NCBI RefSeq assembly: GCF_023101665.1
Contig: NZ_CP082161.1
Coordinates: 6,572,001-6,636,000 of the forward strand
Length of the DNA: 64,000 nucleotides
From: Bradyrhizobium sp. 195
Lineage (GTDB): Bacteria > Pseudomonadota > Alphaproteobacteria > Rhizobiales > Xanthobacteraceae
Direction of reading: 5' to 3'
The notes under the pieces were generated by a model. The model made no database searches. It saw nothing but the letters and a program-made list of their open reading frames with translations, and was not told where the DNA came from. How positions within the stretch are numbered: position 1 is the stretch's first letter; each line of letters opens with the position of its first letter. A program made the translations under genes and the position numbers. Positions 1 through 8,720 of the stretch are shown here, one piece after another.

Positions 1-37
1 TGCGACTGCCGTCGACGATGAAAACCGGTCGTGCCAT
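1..37 (-). CDS. Acetyl-CoA acyltransferase (thiolase), first codons only
   Basis: Only the first 12 codons lie inside the window; they read MARPVFIVDGSR, the usual N-terminus of FadA/FadI-type thiolases. The ATG overlaps the fadE stop codon by one base (TGATG), so the two genes are probably translationally coupled in a beta-oxidation operon. Thiolase performs the last step of the fatty-acid beta-oxidation cycle, releasing acetyl-CoA. The call rests on 12 residues and on context. Confidence 0.7.
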   Translation of the reverse strand, partial: MARPVFIVDGSR

Positions 38-2316
38 CAGCTCGCCGCCCTCTGGTCACCGAGTTCCTGGAAGAACTGATGCACGTCGCCGGATTTCCTG
101 TAAATCGGCGACAGCGCCTCCGGCGCAAAATCGTCGACCTCGATCACGTCAGTGACGGCTTTCCGGGCAACAGAGATTTGCTCGCCCTCGGCTTGCGTGA
201 TCACGCCTTTGGCGACCGCTTCCTCCCAGTCGCGAACATGCGCAGCGCGCATGCGCTTGGCGATGGCCTCCGTGGCTGCGACCAGCTTGAACGCGCGCTC
301 CAGCCGCGCAAAGCCGCCGTCGTCGTCGACCTGGGCCAGATCCGGCGTGAGGCGCTCGCGTGCTGCCGAGGGCTCCAGCACGATCCCAGCACACTGGTGC
401 ACGACGCGGTCGGAGGGGCCGAGCACGCGGGCGCCGAACGGCTGGACCACGAGCTTGAGGAAGGCAGCGACGAAGCGGTTCGGCAGATTGGCGAGGATCT
501 CGGCGAGCCGGTTCTCGATGGTTTTGAAGCCCGTCGCCATGCACCATTCCAGCGCGGCAAAGTCTTCCTTCTGCCGGCCTTCGTCCTGCCAGCGTTTTAG
601 CGCGGCAGAGAGCAAGTACAGCTCGGAGAGAATGTCGCCGAAACGCGCCGACAGCATCTCCTTGCGCTTGAGCGCGCCGCCCAGCGTCAGCAGCGCCATG
701 TCAGCGCAGAGCGCAAACGCCGCGGAGTAGCGCGAGAGCTGACGATAGAATGGCGTGGCGTCACCAGCATCGGGCGCCAGCGCGAACGCGCCAAAAGTCC
801 AGCTCCGGCCGAACGCGCGGAACAGCGTCCGGAAGCTGTGACCGACATGTTTCCAGAATGCTTTGTCGAATGCGGCGAGCCCACGCTCGCGATCGGAATC
901 GGCGAGCGCATTCATCTCGTCGAGCAGGTAAGGATGCGCGCGGATCGCGCCCTGTCCGAACACGATGAGGTTGCGGGTCAGGATGTTGGCGCCTTCGACC
1001 GTAATCCCGACTGGCACGGCGCGGTGGAGATTGCCGAGATAGTTTTGCGGGCCGTCGATCACGGCCTTGCCGCCATGGATGTCCATGGCGTCGTCGATCG
1101 CCGTGCGCATCCGCTCGGTCGCATGCAGCTTCATGATGCCGGAGATGACGGCGGGATGAACGCCGGCATTGAGCGCCGCGCAGGTCAGTCGCCGCGCCGC
1201 GTCCAGCTGATAGGCGGTGCCGACGATGCGCGCGAGCGGCTCCTCAACGCCTTCGAATTTGGAGATGGAGATGCCGAACTGCTCACGGATACGGGCATAG
1301 GCGCCGGTGGTGCGGGCCGCATAAGCGGCCCCCGCAGCAGAAAGCGACGGCAGCGAGATGCCGCGGCCGGCGGCGAGCGCGGTCATCAGCATCTTCCAGC
1401 CCTGCCCGAGGCGCGCCTGGCCACCAAGGACATAGTCGAGCGGAATGAAAACGTCGCGGCCCCAGTTCGGGCCGTTCTGGAACACCTGCATCGACGGCAG
1501 ATGGCGCTGCCCGATCTCGACGCCGGGCAAATTGGTCGGGATCAGCGCCACGGTGATGCCGAGCTCTTCCTGATTCCCGACGAGGTGATCGGGATCATAG
1601 GCCTTGAAGGCGAGTCCCAGGAGCGTCGCGACCGGGCCGAGCGTGATGTAGCGCTTGTGCCAGTTGAGCCTGAGGCCAACGACCTCGCGGCCCTCGAACT
1701 CGCCCTTGCAGATGATGCCGGTGTCGACCATCGAGGCAGCGTCGGAGCCGGCTTCGGGGCTGGTGAGGCCGAAGCAGGGAATCTCGCGGCCGTCAGCAAG
1801 CCGCGGCAGCCAGCGCGCCTGCTGCTCTTTCGTGCCGAAGCGCATCAGCAGCTCGCCGGGACCGAGTGAGTTCGGCACCATCACGGTCACGGCGGCTGCG
1901 ATCGAGCGCGTCGAGATTTTTCGCACGACTTCGGAATGCGCATAAGGCGAGAAGCCGAGGCCGCCAAATTCCTTCGGAATGATCATGCCGAAGAATTTTT
2001 CACGCTTGACGAAGTGCCAGACGTCCGGCGGCAGGTCACGCCATTCCCAGAAGATCTTCCACTCGTCGAGCATGGCGCAGAGCTCGTCGACGGGGCCGCT
2101 CAGGAACGCCTGCTCCTCGCTGGTCAGGGTCGCCTGCGGGATCTTCAGAAGCTTCGACCAGTCAGGGTTGCCCGTGAAGAGGTCGGCATCCCACCAGACG
2201 TCGCCCGCCTCTAGCGCCTCGCGCTCGGTGTCGGACATCGCCGGCAGCACGCCGCGCGCCCAAGAGAAGATCGGCTTTGTCAGGGTGTCGCGGCGGAAGC
2301 TCATGGCGGACCTCAT
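37..2316 (-). CDS. fadE: Acyl-CoA dehydrogenase, FadE type with DUF1974 tail
   Basis: 759 residues, similar in size to E. coli FadE (814). It should carry out the first, FAD-dependent step of fatty-acid beta-oxidation. The N-terminal and middle acyl-CoA dehydrogenase domains lie at about residues 75-300, with the substrate/FAD-binding motif LTSPEAGSDAA. The C-terminal helical domain follows and carries VEGANILTRN near residue 440; the Glu is the expected catalytic base. The remaining 300 or so residues resemble the FadE-specific DUF1974 extension. An in-frame ATG three codons downstream is an alternative start. It overlaps the thiolase start by one base. Confidence 0.92.
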   Translation of the reverse strand: MRSAMSFRRDTLTKPIFSWARGVLPAMSDTEREALEAGDVWWDADLFTGNPDWSKLLKIPQATLTSEEQAFLSGPVDELCAMLDEWKIFWEWRDLPPDVWHFVKREKFFGMIIPKEFGGLGFSPYAHSEVVRKISTRSIAAAVTVMVPNSLGPGELLMRFGTKEQQARWLPRLADGREIPCFGLTSPEAGSDAASMVDTGIICKGEFEGREVVGLRLNWHKRYITLGPVATLLGLAFKAYDPDHLVGNQEELGITVALIPTNLPGVEIGQRHLPSMQVFQNGPNWGRDVFIPLDYVLGGQARLGQGWKMLMTALAAGRGISLPSLSAAGAAYAARTTGAYARIREQFGISISKFEGVEEPLARIVGTAYQLDAARRLTCAALNAGVHPAVISGIMKLHATERMRTAIDDAMDIHGGKAVIDGPQNYLGNLHRAVPVGITVEGANILTRNLIVFGQGAIRAHPYLLDEMNALADSDRERGLAAFDKAFWKHVGHSFRTLFRAFGRSWTFGAFALAPDAGDATPFYRQLSRYSAAFALCADMALLTLGGALKRKEMLSARFGDILSELYLLSAALKRWQDEGRQKEDFAALEWCMATGFKTIENRLAEILANLPNRFVAAFLKLVVQPFGARVLGPSDRVVHQCAGIVLEPSAARERLTPDLAQVDDDGGFARLERAFKLVAATEAIAKRMRAAHVRDWEEAVAKGVITQAEGEQISVARKAVTDVIEVDDFAPEALSPIYRKSGDVHQFFQELGDQRAAS

Positions 2317-2456
2317 GCATCGGCGCGGTTGTCGGGCATTTTAGCGGAAACTGGCTGGCGGAGGCGAACACTTCGCCTGCAAAATTGACGCGGCCGGGCG
2401 GCCCCCGGACCATAACGGCCAGGGTGCGCGAGCAGTTCCGGGAGGAATAAGGAGCC

Positions 2457-2542
2457 GTAGCCCGGATGGAGCGAAGCGCAATCCGGGTAAGTCTATCCGC
2501 GAGGGAAGAATCCCGGATTACGCTGCGCTCCATCCGGGCTAC
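2457..2542. repeat. Palindromic intergenic repeat, family A (GTAGCCCGGATGGAGCG arms)
   Basis: The arms GTAGCCCGGATGGAGCG and CGCTCCATCCGGGCTAC are perfect inverted complements around a short centre, so the whole unit can form a long hairpin. It lies between fadE and the flavin reductase. Similar units are common in Bradyrhizobium genomes (recalled, not checked). No coding potential is seen. Confidence 0.8.
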
Positions 2543-2562
2543 GGGACATCGGGCGGCCCGGC

Positions 2563-3186
2563 CTAATCCGGCCGCACCATCTCGAACATGTTTTCCGGCT
2601 TGATCTCGAAATAATCGCCGCGGCGGCCGGCCCGGACGATCGGGCGGGCGGCGGCGGTCTGGTAGACGCCGTCCTTGATCATGGCCTTGTCGATGTGGAC
2701 GGCAACGACCTCGCCCAGCGTCAACCAGGCGTCGGCCTCCTTGCCGTCGGCGCCCTTGAGGCGGATGATGTCGGAGACCTTACACTCGAAGGCCACGGGG
2801 CTCTCGCCGACGCGCGGCACGTTGACGAGCTTGCCGGGCACGGCGGTGAGGCCCGCGATCTCGAACTCGTCGACTTCAGGGGCGACATGCGCCGCGGTCG
2901 CGTTCATGTGCTTGGCGAGATCCATCGTGGCGAGATTCCAGACGAACTCGCCGGTCTGCTGGATGTTTTCGACCGAGTCCTTCCAGTTGGTGGAAGAGAA
3001 GCCGATGATCGGCGGTACGTAGCAGAACGCATTGAAGAAGCTGTAGGGCGCGAGATTGACGTGGCCCTTGGTGTCGCGAGAGGAGATCCAGCCGATCGGC
3101 CGCGGCGCGATGATGGCGTTGAACGGATCGTGCTTGAGGCCGTGGCCCTTGGAGGGCTCGTAGAAGTACAGGTCTTTGTCGGTCAC
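2563..3186 (-). CDS. Flavin reductase family protein
   Basis: 207 residues from a GTG start. The motif FNAIIAPRPIGWISSRD near the N-terminus and the following NLAPYSFFNAF segment are typical of the FMN-binding split-barrel flavin reductase family, which reduces flavin with NAD(P)H or binds FMN in oxidoreductases. An upstream in-frame start exists, but it would translate through the palindromic repeat at 3208-3283, so the GTG at 3186 is preferred. The substrate or partner oxygenase cannot be told from the window. Confidence 0.85.
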   Translation of the reverse strand: MTDKDLYFYEPSKGHGLKHDPFNAIIAPRPIGWISSRDTKGHVNLAPYSFFNAFCYVPPIIGFSSTNWKDSVENIQQTGEFVWNLATMDLAKHMNATAAHVAPEVDEFEIAGLTAVPGKLVNVPRVGESPVAFECKVSDIIRLKGADGKEADAWLTLGEVVAVHIDKAMIKDGVYQTAAARPIVRAGRRGDYFEIKPENMFEMVRPD

Positions 3187-3207
3187 GCTGGCTTTTCCCT
3201 GATCGTT

Positions 3208-3283
3208 ATTGCGAGCGCAGCGAAGCAATCCAGAATCCCTCCGCGGAGACAATCTGGATTGCTTCGCTACGCTCGCAATGACG
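3208..3283. repeat. Palindromic intergenic repeat, family B (ATTGCGAGCG...CGCTCGCAATGAC)
   Basis: Inverted arms ATTGCGAGCGCAGCGAAGCA and its near-complement enclose an internal CAATCCAGA/TCTGGATTG pair. A second full copy lies at 44214-44322 and a degenerate one at 7201-7308. It forms a long imperfect hairpin and has no plausible gene. Confidence 0.85.
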
Positions 3284-3369
3284 GAGTGTGTTGATCCGTC
3301 TCAGCCGCCACCAGCCGGTCGGCCCGGGGGCAGCGCGGGGCATCTTATACGAGGAAATCCGCCCGCCCG

Positions 3370-3969
3370 TCAGTGGCGCGGCGACAGACCGGCGATGACG
3401 AAATCGATCATCTGGTCGATGTTCGGGCCCGGCTTGGTGGCACACTGGGCGATCATCTGGGGGTGGAAGAACCGCATCATCGCGGTGCATGAGCAGAGCG
3501 CAGCAAGTTCCAGGTCGGGCGCCTCGAACTCCCCGGAGGCCACGCCTTGGGCGATCACCCGGCCGATCATTCCGGCGACACATTCCATGTGGGTGACGCA
3601 GACGTCCCAATCCTCCTGCATCGCGATCTCGACCATCTCGTGCAACTTGCTGTCGCCGACATAGCGCTCGGTATTCATGCGATGAATGGTGGTGAGCAAC
3701 TCGCGGAAGCGCTCCGGCACCGGACCGGGCTTGGCCACGATCCGCTGCGCCTCCAGCTCGACCTCACCCATCAGGCCACGCGCCACCGACTGATGGATCG
3801 CCTTCTTCGATTCGAAGAAGCGATACACGTTGGCGGGGCTCATCCTGAGCTCCTTGGCGATGTCGCCGACCGTGGTCTTCTGATAGCCGATCTGGCGGAA
3901 CAGCCGCTCGGCCACCTCGAGAATACGATCCCGGGTGTCGCCTTCGATATGTTCCGAAATAAGGGCCAT
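3370..3969 (-). CDS. TetR/AcrR family regulator of the RND efflux operon
   Basis: 199 residues. An N-terminal TetR helix-turn-helix lies at about residues 12-58 (RDRILEVAERLF...TTVGDIAKELRMS...VYRFFESK). The rest is an all-helical ligand and dimerisation domain. It starts 33 bp after the stop of the RND pump and is on the same strand, so it is probably the last gene of the adaptor-pump-regulator operon and an autoregulated repressor of efflux. The effector is unknown. Confidence 0.9.
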   Translation of the reverse strand: MALISEHIEGDTRDRILEVAERLFRQIGYQKTTVGDIAKELRMSPANVYRFFESKKAIHQSVARGLMGEVELEAQRIVAKPGPVPERFRELLTTIHRMNTERYVGDSKLHEMVEIAMQEDWDVCVTHMECVAGMIGRVIAQGVASGEFEAPDLELAALCSCTAMMRFFHPQMIAQCATKPGPNIDQMIDFVIAGLSPRH

Positions 3970-4002
3970 CGATCAGGACTCGTTCGTCAACAGTCTTCTC
4001 AC

Positions 4003-7000
4003 TTATTCAGCCGCCTCAGCAAGCGGAATTGCGTGCGGGTCATCGCTCCCATGCTGCGGCGCGGCAGGCTGCTCGGGCGTGCCGGCCTCGTCCAGGCTCT
4101 TCCTGAACCACAGCGCATAGAGGCCTGGCAGGTACAAGAGCGTCAGGAATGTCGCGACGAACAGGCCGCCCATGATGGTGATCGCCATCGGGCCCCAGAA
4201 GGCCGAGCGCGACAGCGGGATCATGGCAAGGATGGCGGCGAGCGCCGTCAGCACCACCGGACGGGCGCGGCGGACGGTCGCCTCCACGATCGCCTCGCGC
4301 CTGGTGAGGCCGTGCGAAACGTCGGTCTCGATCTGGTCGACCAGGATCACCGTGTTGCGCATGATCATGCCGGCGAGCGCGATCAGGCCGAGCAGCGCCA
4401 CGAAGCCGAACGGGGCATTGGCGACGTTGAGGCCGAAGGAGGCGCCGACGATGCCGAGCGGCGCGGTGAGGAACACAAGGATCAGGCGCGAGAAGCTCTG
4501 AAGCTGGATCATCAGCAGCGTCAGCATCACCATGACCATCAGCGGGAAGAGGACGAAGATCGAGGCGTTGCCCTTGGCGGATTCCTCGAAAGCGCCGCCC
4601 GGCTCGATCCGGTAGGCCGGCTCGAGGTGATCAATGATCGGCTTCAGCTTCGGCGTGATCTGACCCGTGACGTCAGGCGCCTGCACGCCGTCGACGACGT
4701 CCGAGCGCACGGTGATGGCCATGTCGCGGTTACGCCGCCACATGATCGGCTCCTCGTGGGCATATTCGATCTTGGCGATCTGCTGCAGCGGCACGGCCAC
4801 GCCATTGCGCGAGGTAATGGTGAGATCACCGACGCCGCCGAGGTCGAGCCGTTCGGACGGAATTGCGCGCGCGACCACGGCCACCTTCTCGATGCCGTCG
4901 CGGATGGTCGTAACCTGCGCGCCCGAGATCAGCATCGCGAGCGCCTGTGAGACCTCCTGCGGGGTCAGGCCCATGGCGCGGGCGCGATCCTGATCGACGA
5001 CGAGCTTGAGGTAAGGCGACTGCTCGTTCCAGTCGAGCTGGACGTCCTTGACGCTCTTGTTCTGCCGCATGACGTCGCGAACCTGGTAGGCGATCTCGCG
5101 CACCTTGTTGGCGTCGGGACCGATCACGCGGAACTGGACGGGGAAGCCGACGGGCGGGCCGAAATTGAAGCGATCGACGCGCACGCGCGCCTCGGACAGA
5201 AAGCCCTCGGCAGCCGCGTTCTCGATCTTGGCCTTGATGCGCTCGCGCGCCTCGACGCCCTTGGCGACGATCACGATCTCGGCAAAGGCCTCGTTCGGCA
5301 GCTGCGGGTTGAGGCCGAGCCAGAAGCGCGGCGAGCCCTGGCCGACATAGGACGTATAGGTCTCGATGTCCTTGTCGTCCTTGAGCAGCGTTTCGGCCTG
5401 CTTTACCGCCTTCTCGGTCACGTTGAAGGCGGTGCCCTCGGGCAGGCGCAGCTGGAGGAACAGCTCGGGCCGCTCCGACAGCGGGAAGAACTGCTGCTGG
5501 ACCTGACCGAAGCCGACGACCGAGGCGATGAAGATGCCGACGGTCGCGACGACCACGGTGATGCGGTGGTTGACGCACCATTGCACGATGGCGCGCAGGC
5601 CGCGGTACATGCGGGTCTCGTAGACCGCGTGCGGATCGTGATTGTGGTGCGCCTTCATCTCCGGCAGCAGCTTGACGCCGATATAGGGCGTGAAGATCAC
5701 CGCCACGAACCAGGAGGCGACCAGCGCGATCGCCACGATCCAGAAGATGCTGCCGGCATATTCGCCGACCGCCGAATTGGCAAAGCCGATGGGGAGGAAG
5801 CCAGCGGCCGTGACCAGCGTTCCCGTGAGCATCGGAAACGCAGTCGATTCCCAGGCAAATGACGCCGCGCGCATGCGGTCCCAGCCCTGCTCCATCTTCA
5901 CCACCATCATCTCGACCGCGATGATGGCGTCGTCGACGAGCAGGCCGAGCGCGATGATCAGCGCACCCAGCGTGATGCGGTGCAGGTCGAGCGACATCAT
6001 GTTCATGACGACGAAGACGATGCCGAGCACCAGCGGCACCGAGAGCGCGACCACGATGCCGGTGCGCCAGCCCAGTGCCAGGAACGAGACGAATAGCACG
6101 ATGACGAGCGCTTCCATGAAGGAATGCACGAACTCGCCGACGGCGTGCTCGACCACCTTGGGCTGGTCGGCGATCAGCTTGACATCGACGCCCTGCGGGA
6201 CCGCCTTCATGAACTCGGCGGTCGCCTTCTCAACCTCCTTGCCGAGCTCGAGGATGTTGGCGCCCTTGGCGGTGACGACGCCGATACCGATCGCGGCCTT
6301 GCCTTCCTGACGGACGACGAAGCTCGGCGGATCGACATAGCCGTGGGTGACCGTGGCGATGTCGCCGAGGCGGAAGACGCGGCCGTTGCTCTCCACCGGG
6401 GTCTCGGCGACAGCCTTGGCGCCGTCGAGCGCACCGGTGACGCGCAGCGGCACGCGCTGCGAGGAGGTCTCGACCGTGCCGGCCGGCGTCACGTTGTTCT
6501 GCTTGGCGAGCGAATCGAACAACGCCTGCGGCGTGATGCCGAGCGTGGCGAGCTTGGCGTGGCTGAACTCGACGAAGATGCGCTCGTCCTGATTGCCGTA
6601 GACGTCGACCTTGGTCACACCCGACACCTTCAGCAGACGCTGGCGGAGGCCTTCGGAGACTTTCTTGAGCTGGGCATAGTCGGCGCCATCGCCGGTCATC
6701 ATGTAGAGGATGGAATCGACGTCCGAGAACTCGTCGTTGACGACGGGTCCGAGAATCCCTGAGGGCAGCTGGCCCTGAACGTCGACCAGCTTCTTGCGCA
6801 GCAGATAGAAGAGATAAGGCACGTCCTTCGGCGGCGTGTTGTCGCGGAACGTCACCTGCAGCGCGGTGAAGGCGGGCTTGGAATAGGTCTGCACCTTCTC
6901 GAAATAGGGCAGCTCCTGGATCTTCTTCTCGATGGGGTCGGCGACCTGCGTCTGCATTTCCTGCGCAGTCGCGCCGGGCCAGATCACGGAGACGTTGACC

Positions 7001-7140
7001 ACCTTCACCGTGAAGAACGGATCCTCGGCCCGGCCAAGCTTCTCATAGGAGAAGAAGCCGGCGACGCCGAGCACGATCATCAGGAAGAGAACCAGCGTCG
7101 GATGGCTGACGGCCCAGGCCGAAAGGTTGAAGCGCTTCAT
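4003..7140 (-). CDS. RND efflux transporter permease (AcrB/HAE1 type)
   Basis: 1045 residues, the normal length for a multidrug RND pump. One transmembrane helix at about residues 10-28 is followed by a large periplasmic loop, a helix bundle, a second periplasmic loop and a terminal bundle. The proton-relay segment GLLVDDAIIAVEMM in TM4 has the paired Asp residues expected of an active antiporter. It acts with the adaptor encoded upstream and with an outer-membrane TolC-like channel that is not in the window. The substrate is unknown. About 180 bp containing a degenerate palindromic repeat separate it from the adaptor gene. Confidence 0.93.
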   Translation of the reverse strand: MKRFNLSAWAVSHPTLVLFLMIVLGVAGFFSYEKLGRAEDPFFTVKVVNVSVIWPGATAQEMQTQVADPIEKKIQELPYFEKVQTYSKPAFTALQVTFRDNTPPKDVPYLFYLLRKKLVDVQGQLPSGILGPVVNDEFSDVDSILYMMTGDGADYAQLKKVSEGLRQRLLKVSGVTKVDVYGNQDERIFVEFSHAKLATLGITPQALFDSLAKQNNVTPAGTVETSSQRVPLRVTGALDGAKAVAETPVESNGRVFRLGDIATVTHGYVDPPSFVVRQEGKAAIGIGVVTAKGANILELGKEVEKATAEFMKAVPQGVDVKLIADQPKVVEHAVGEFVHSFMEALVIVLFVSFLALGWRTGIVVALSVPLVLGIVFVVMNMMSLDLHRITLGALIIALGLLVDDAIIAVEMMVVKMEQGWDRMRAASFAWESTAFPMLTGTLVTAAGFLPIGFANSAVGEYAGSIFWIVAIALVASWFVAVIFTPYIGVKLLPEMKAHHNHDPHAVYETRMYRGLRAIVQWCVNHRITVVVATVGIFIASVVGFGQVQQQFFPLSERPELFLQLRLPEGTAFNVTEKAVKQAETLLKDDKDIETYTSYVGQGSPRFWLGLNPQLPNEAFAEIVIVAKGVEARERIKAKIENAAAEGFLSEARVRVDRFNFGPPVGFPVQFRVIGPDANKVREIAYQVRDVMRQNKSVKDVQLDWNEQSPYLKLVVDQDRARAMGLTPQEVSQALAMLISGAQVTTIRDGIEKVAVVARAIPSERLDLGGVGDLTITSRNGVAVPLQQIAKIEYAHEEPIMWRRNRDMAITVRSDVVDGVQAPDVTGQITPKLKPIIDHLEPAYRIEPGGAFEESAKGNASIFVLFPLMVMVMLTLLMIQLQSFSRLILVFLTAPLGIVGASFGLNVANAPFGFVALLGLIALAGMIMRNTVILVDQIETDVSHGLTRREAIVEATVRRARPVVLTALAAILAMIPLSRSAFWGPMAITIMGGLFVATFLTLLYLPGLYALWFRKSLDEAGTPEQPAAPQHGSDDPHAIPLAEAAE

Positions 7141-7200
7141 CGCTCTCTCCGAAAAGACGATCCAGTTGCCAAAAACACGACAGCCACTCCATTCAACCCA

Positions 7201-7308
7201 TCATCGCGAGGCAGCGAAGCAATCCAGGGGGCTGGGCAGATTCTGGATCGCTTCGCCGCTTCAGCCTTCGCATTTGCGCTCGGGCCGAAACTCGCCTCGC
7301 AACGATGG
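7201..7308. repeat. Degenerate palindromic repeat, family B
   Basis: The arms CATCGCGAGG and CCTCGCAACGATG flank internal AAGCAATCCAG-like sequence shared with the copies at 3208 and 44214, but with more mismatches. It lies inside the efflux operon between adaptor and pump, where it could act as an mRNA hairpin. Confidence 0.65.
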
Positions 7309-7321
7309 AACTCGTAAAAAC

Positions 7322-8428
7322 TCAGAACGACAGTGACGACACGATCCGCACCCGCTGGCCTGGATCGAGCTTCTGCACGCCGAGGGCAACGATCTTGGCG
7401 CCCTCTTCCACACCGCCGGTGATGACGACGTCGCCGCTCTCGTAGGACTTCACCGTCACCGGCTTCAACGTGAGCGCACCGTTGTCGTCGACGACGTAGA
7501 AGGACGGCTTGCCGCCTTCATTGAACAGTGCCGACAGCGGCAGCCGCGCGACGCGCTCGGTCGCGGCGTCCGACAGCGTCAGCGTCGCAGTCATGCCGAG
7601 CGCGACCTTGTCGTCGGCCTCGGGCAGCGAGAACTTTGCCAGATAGGTGCGCGTGGCCGGATCGGCCGCCGGCGCGATCTCGCGCAGCTTGGCCGTGTAC
7701 TTCTTGCCCGGCTCGGACCACAGAGTGACGCTGGCGACACCCGACTTGGCGCGTCCGACCAGCGTCTCAGGGATCGCGACGACCGCTTCCTTTTCAGCAA
7801 AGCGGGCGACGCGGATCGAAGCCTGGCCCGCGGCGACCACCTGGCCGGGCTCGATCAGCGTTGTGGTGACGACGCCCCGGGCGTCGGCAACAAGCGCCGC
7901 GTAGGAAAGGGAATTTTTGCTCAGCTCGAGCGCGCGCTCGGCGCGGTTCAGGCGCGCGCGGGCCTCGTCGGCAGCGGCGCGGCTCGAATCCATCTGCGCA
8001 TCCGTGGTCCAGCCCTTGGCCTTCAGGTCCTTGGCGCGCTGCTCGGCGGCGGCAGCCTGGGCCAGCACGCCGGTCGCGGCGGTCTGTTCGGCCAGCGCCT
8101 GCTCGGCCTGGAGCTTCAGATCGACCTCGTCGAGGGTGGCCAGCGGCTGGCCGATCTCGACGGTCTGGCCGACTTCCACGAGGCGTTTTGCAACTTTACC
8201 GGCGACGCGGAAGCCGAGATCGCTCTCGATCCGGGGCCTGACGGTGCCGACGAAGCTGCGCTCCGGCGTTTCGGCATCATAATGCGCGGTTGCGACCAAA
8301 ACCGGCCGCGGGGGCTCGGCCTTCTCGGCAACGGTATCATTGCACCCGGCCAGCGAAGCTGCCATCAGGGCCAGCGATACTCCGGCCAACAGCTTGGAAT
8401 AGCTCGATAAAACCGACCGGACGAACAT
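7322..8428 (-). CDS. RND efflux periplasmic adaptor (membrane fusion lipoprotein)
   Basis: 368 residues from the ATG at 8428, chosen because AGGAG stands 9 bases upstream. A lipoprotein signal peptide ends in the lipobox LAGC (Cys 29), placing the protein on the periplasmic face of the inner membrane. The order is HlyD-like: barrel-sandwich half, alpha-helical hairpin rich in Ala/Glu/Gln at about residues 95-165, second barrel-sandwich half and beta-barrel. It should link the RND pump encoded next to an outer-membrane channel. A longer in-frame start 39 bases upstream lacks a ribosome site. Confidence 0.92.
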   Translation of the reverse strand: MFVRSVLSSYSKLLAGVSLALMAASLAGCNDTVAEKAEPPRPVLVATAHYDAETPERSFVGTVRPRIESDLGFRVAGKVAKRLVEVGQTVEIGQPLATLDEVDLKLQAEQALAEQTAATGVLAQAAAAEQRAKDLKAKGWTTDAQMDSSRAAADEARARLNRAERALELSKNSLSYAALVADARGVVTTTLIEPGQVVAAGQASIRVARFAEKEAVVAIPETLVGRAKSGVASVTLWSEPGKKYTAKLREIAPAADPATRTYLAKFSLPEADDKVALGMTATLTLSDAATERVARLPLSALFNEGGKPSFYVVDDNGALTLKPVTVKSYESGDVVITGGVEEGAKIVALGVQKLDPGQRVRIVSSLSF

Positions 8429-8565
8429 CGAAGGACACTCCTGCATCTCGGATGAGAGGAATGTCAACTAATCACTGATAAAAGTCAATAATCGTCAGTC
8501 ATCAGGAATGCGTGATCGTTAAGGGGTGGTAAGAATTGGGAGAACGGTTGCTGCGCGGTGCTATT

Positions 8566-8702
8566 GTAGGGTGGTAAAGCGAAGCGTGCCCCCGCACCGG
8601 GTGACACAAGGAAGATGGTGAGCACGGCGCGAAGAGCACCGTGCCTACGATCTCCTGGGTTGGAGAGAGGTGGTGGGCACGCTTGCGCTTTCCCCACCCT
8701 AC
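8566..8702. repeat. Palindromic intergenic repeat, family C (GTAGGGTGG...CCACCCTAC), long copy
   Basis: Outer arms GTAGGGTGG and CCCCACCCTAC with an inner GCGTGCC/GGCACGC pair. The unit is 137 bp, longer than its relatives at 10552, 17062 and 43930. It ends CCCACCCTACGG, the half-site combination recognised by the IS110 bridge RNA described at 17 kb. Confidence 0.8.
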
Positions 8703-8720
8703 GGGACCGTTTGCTCGGCT

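Noticed and set aside
3187..3252. N-terminal extension of the flavin reductase
   Set aside because: It would translate the palindromic repeat; the GTG at 3186 gives the usual family N-terminus.
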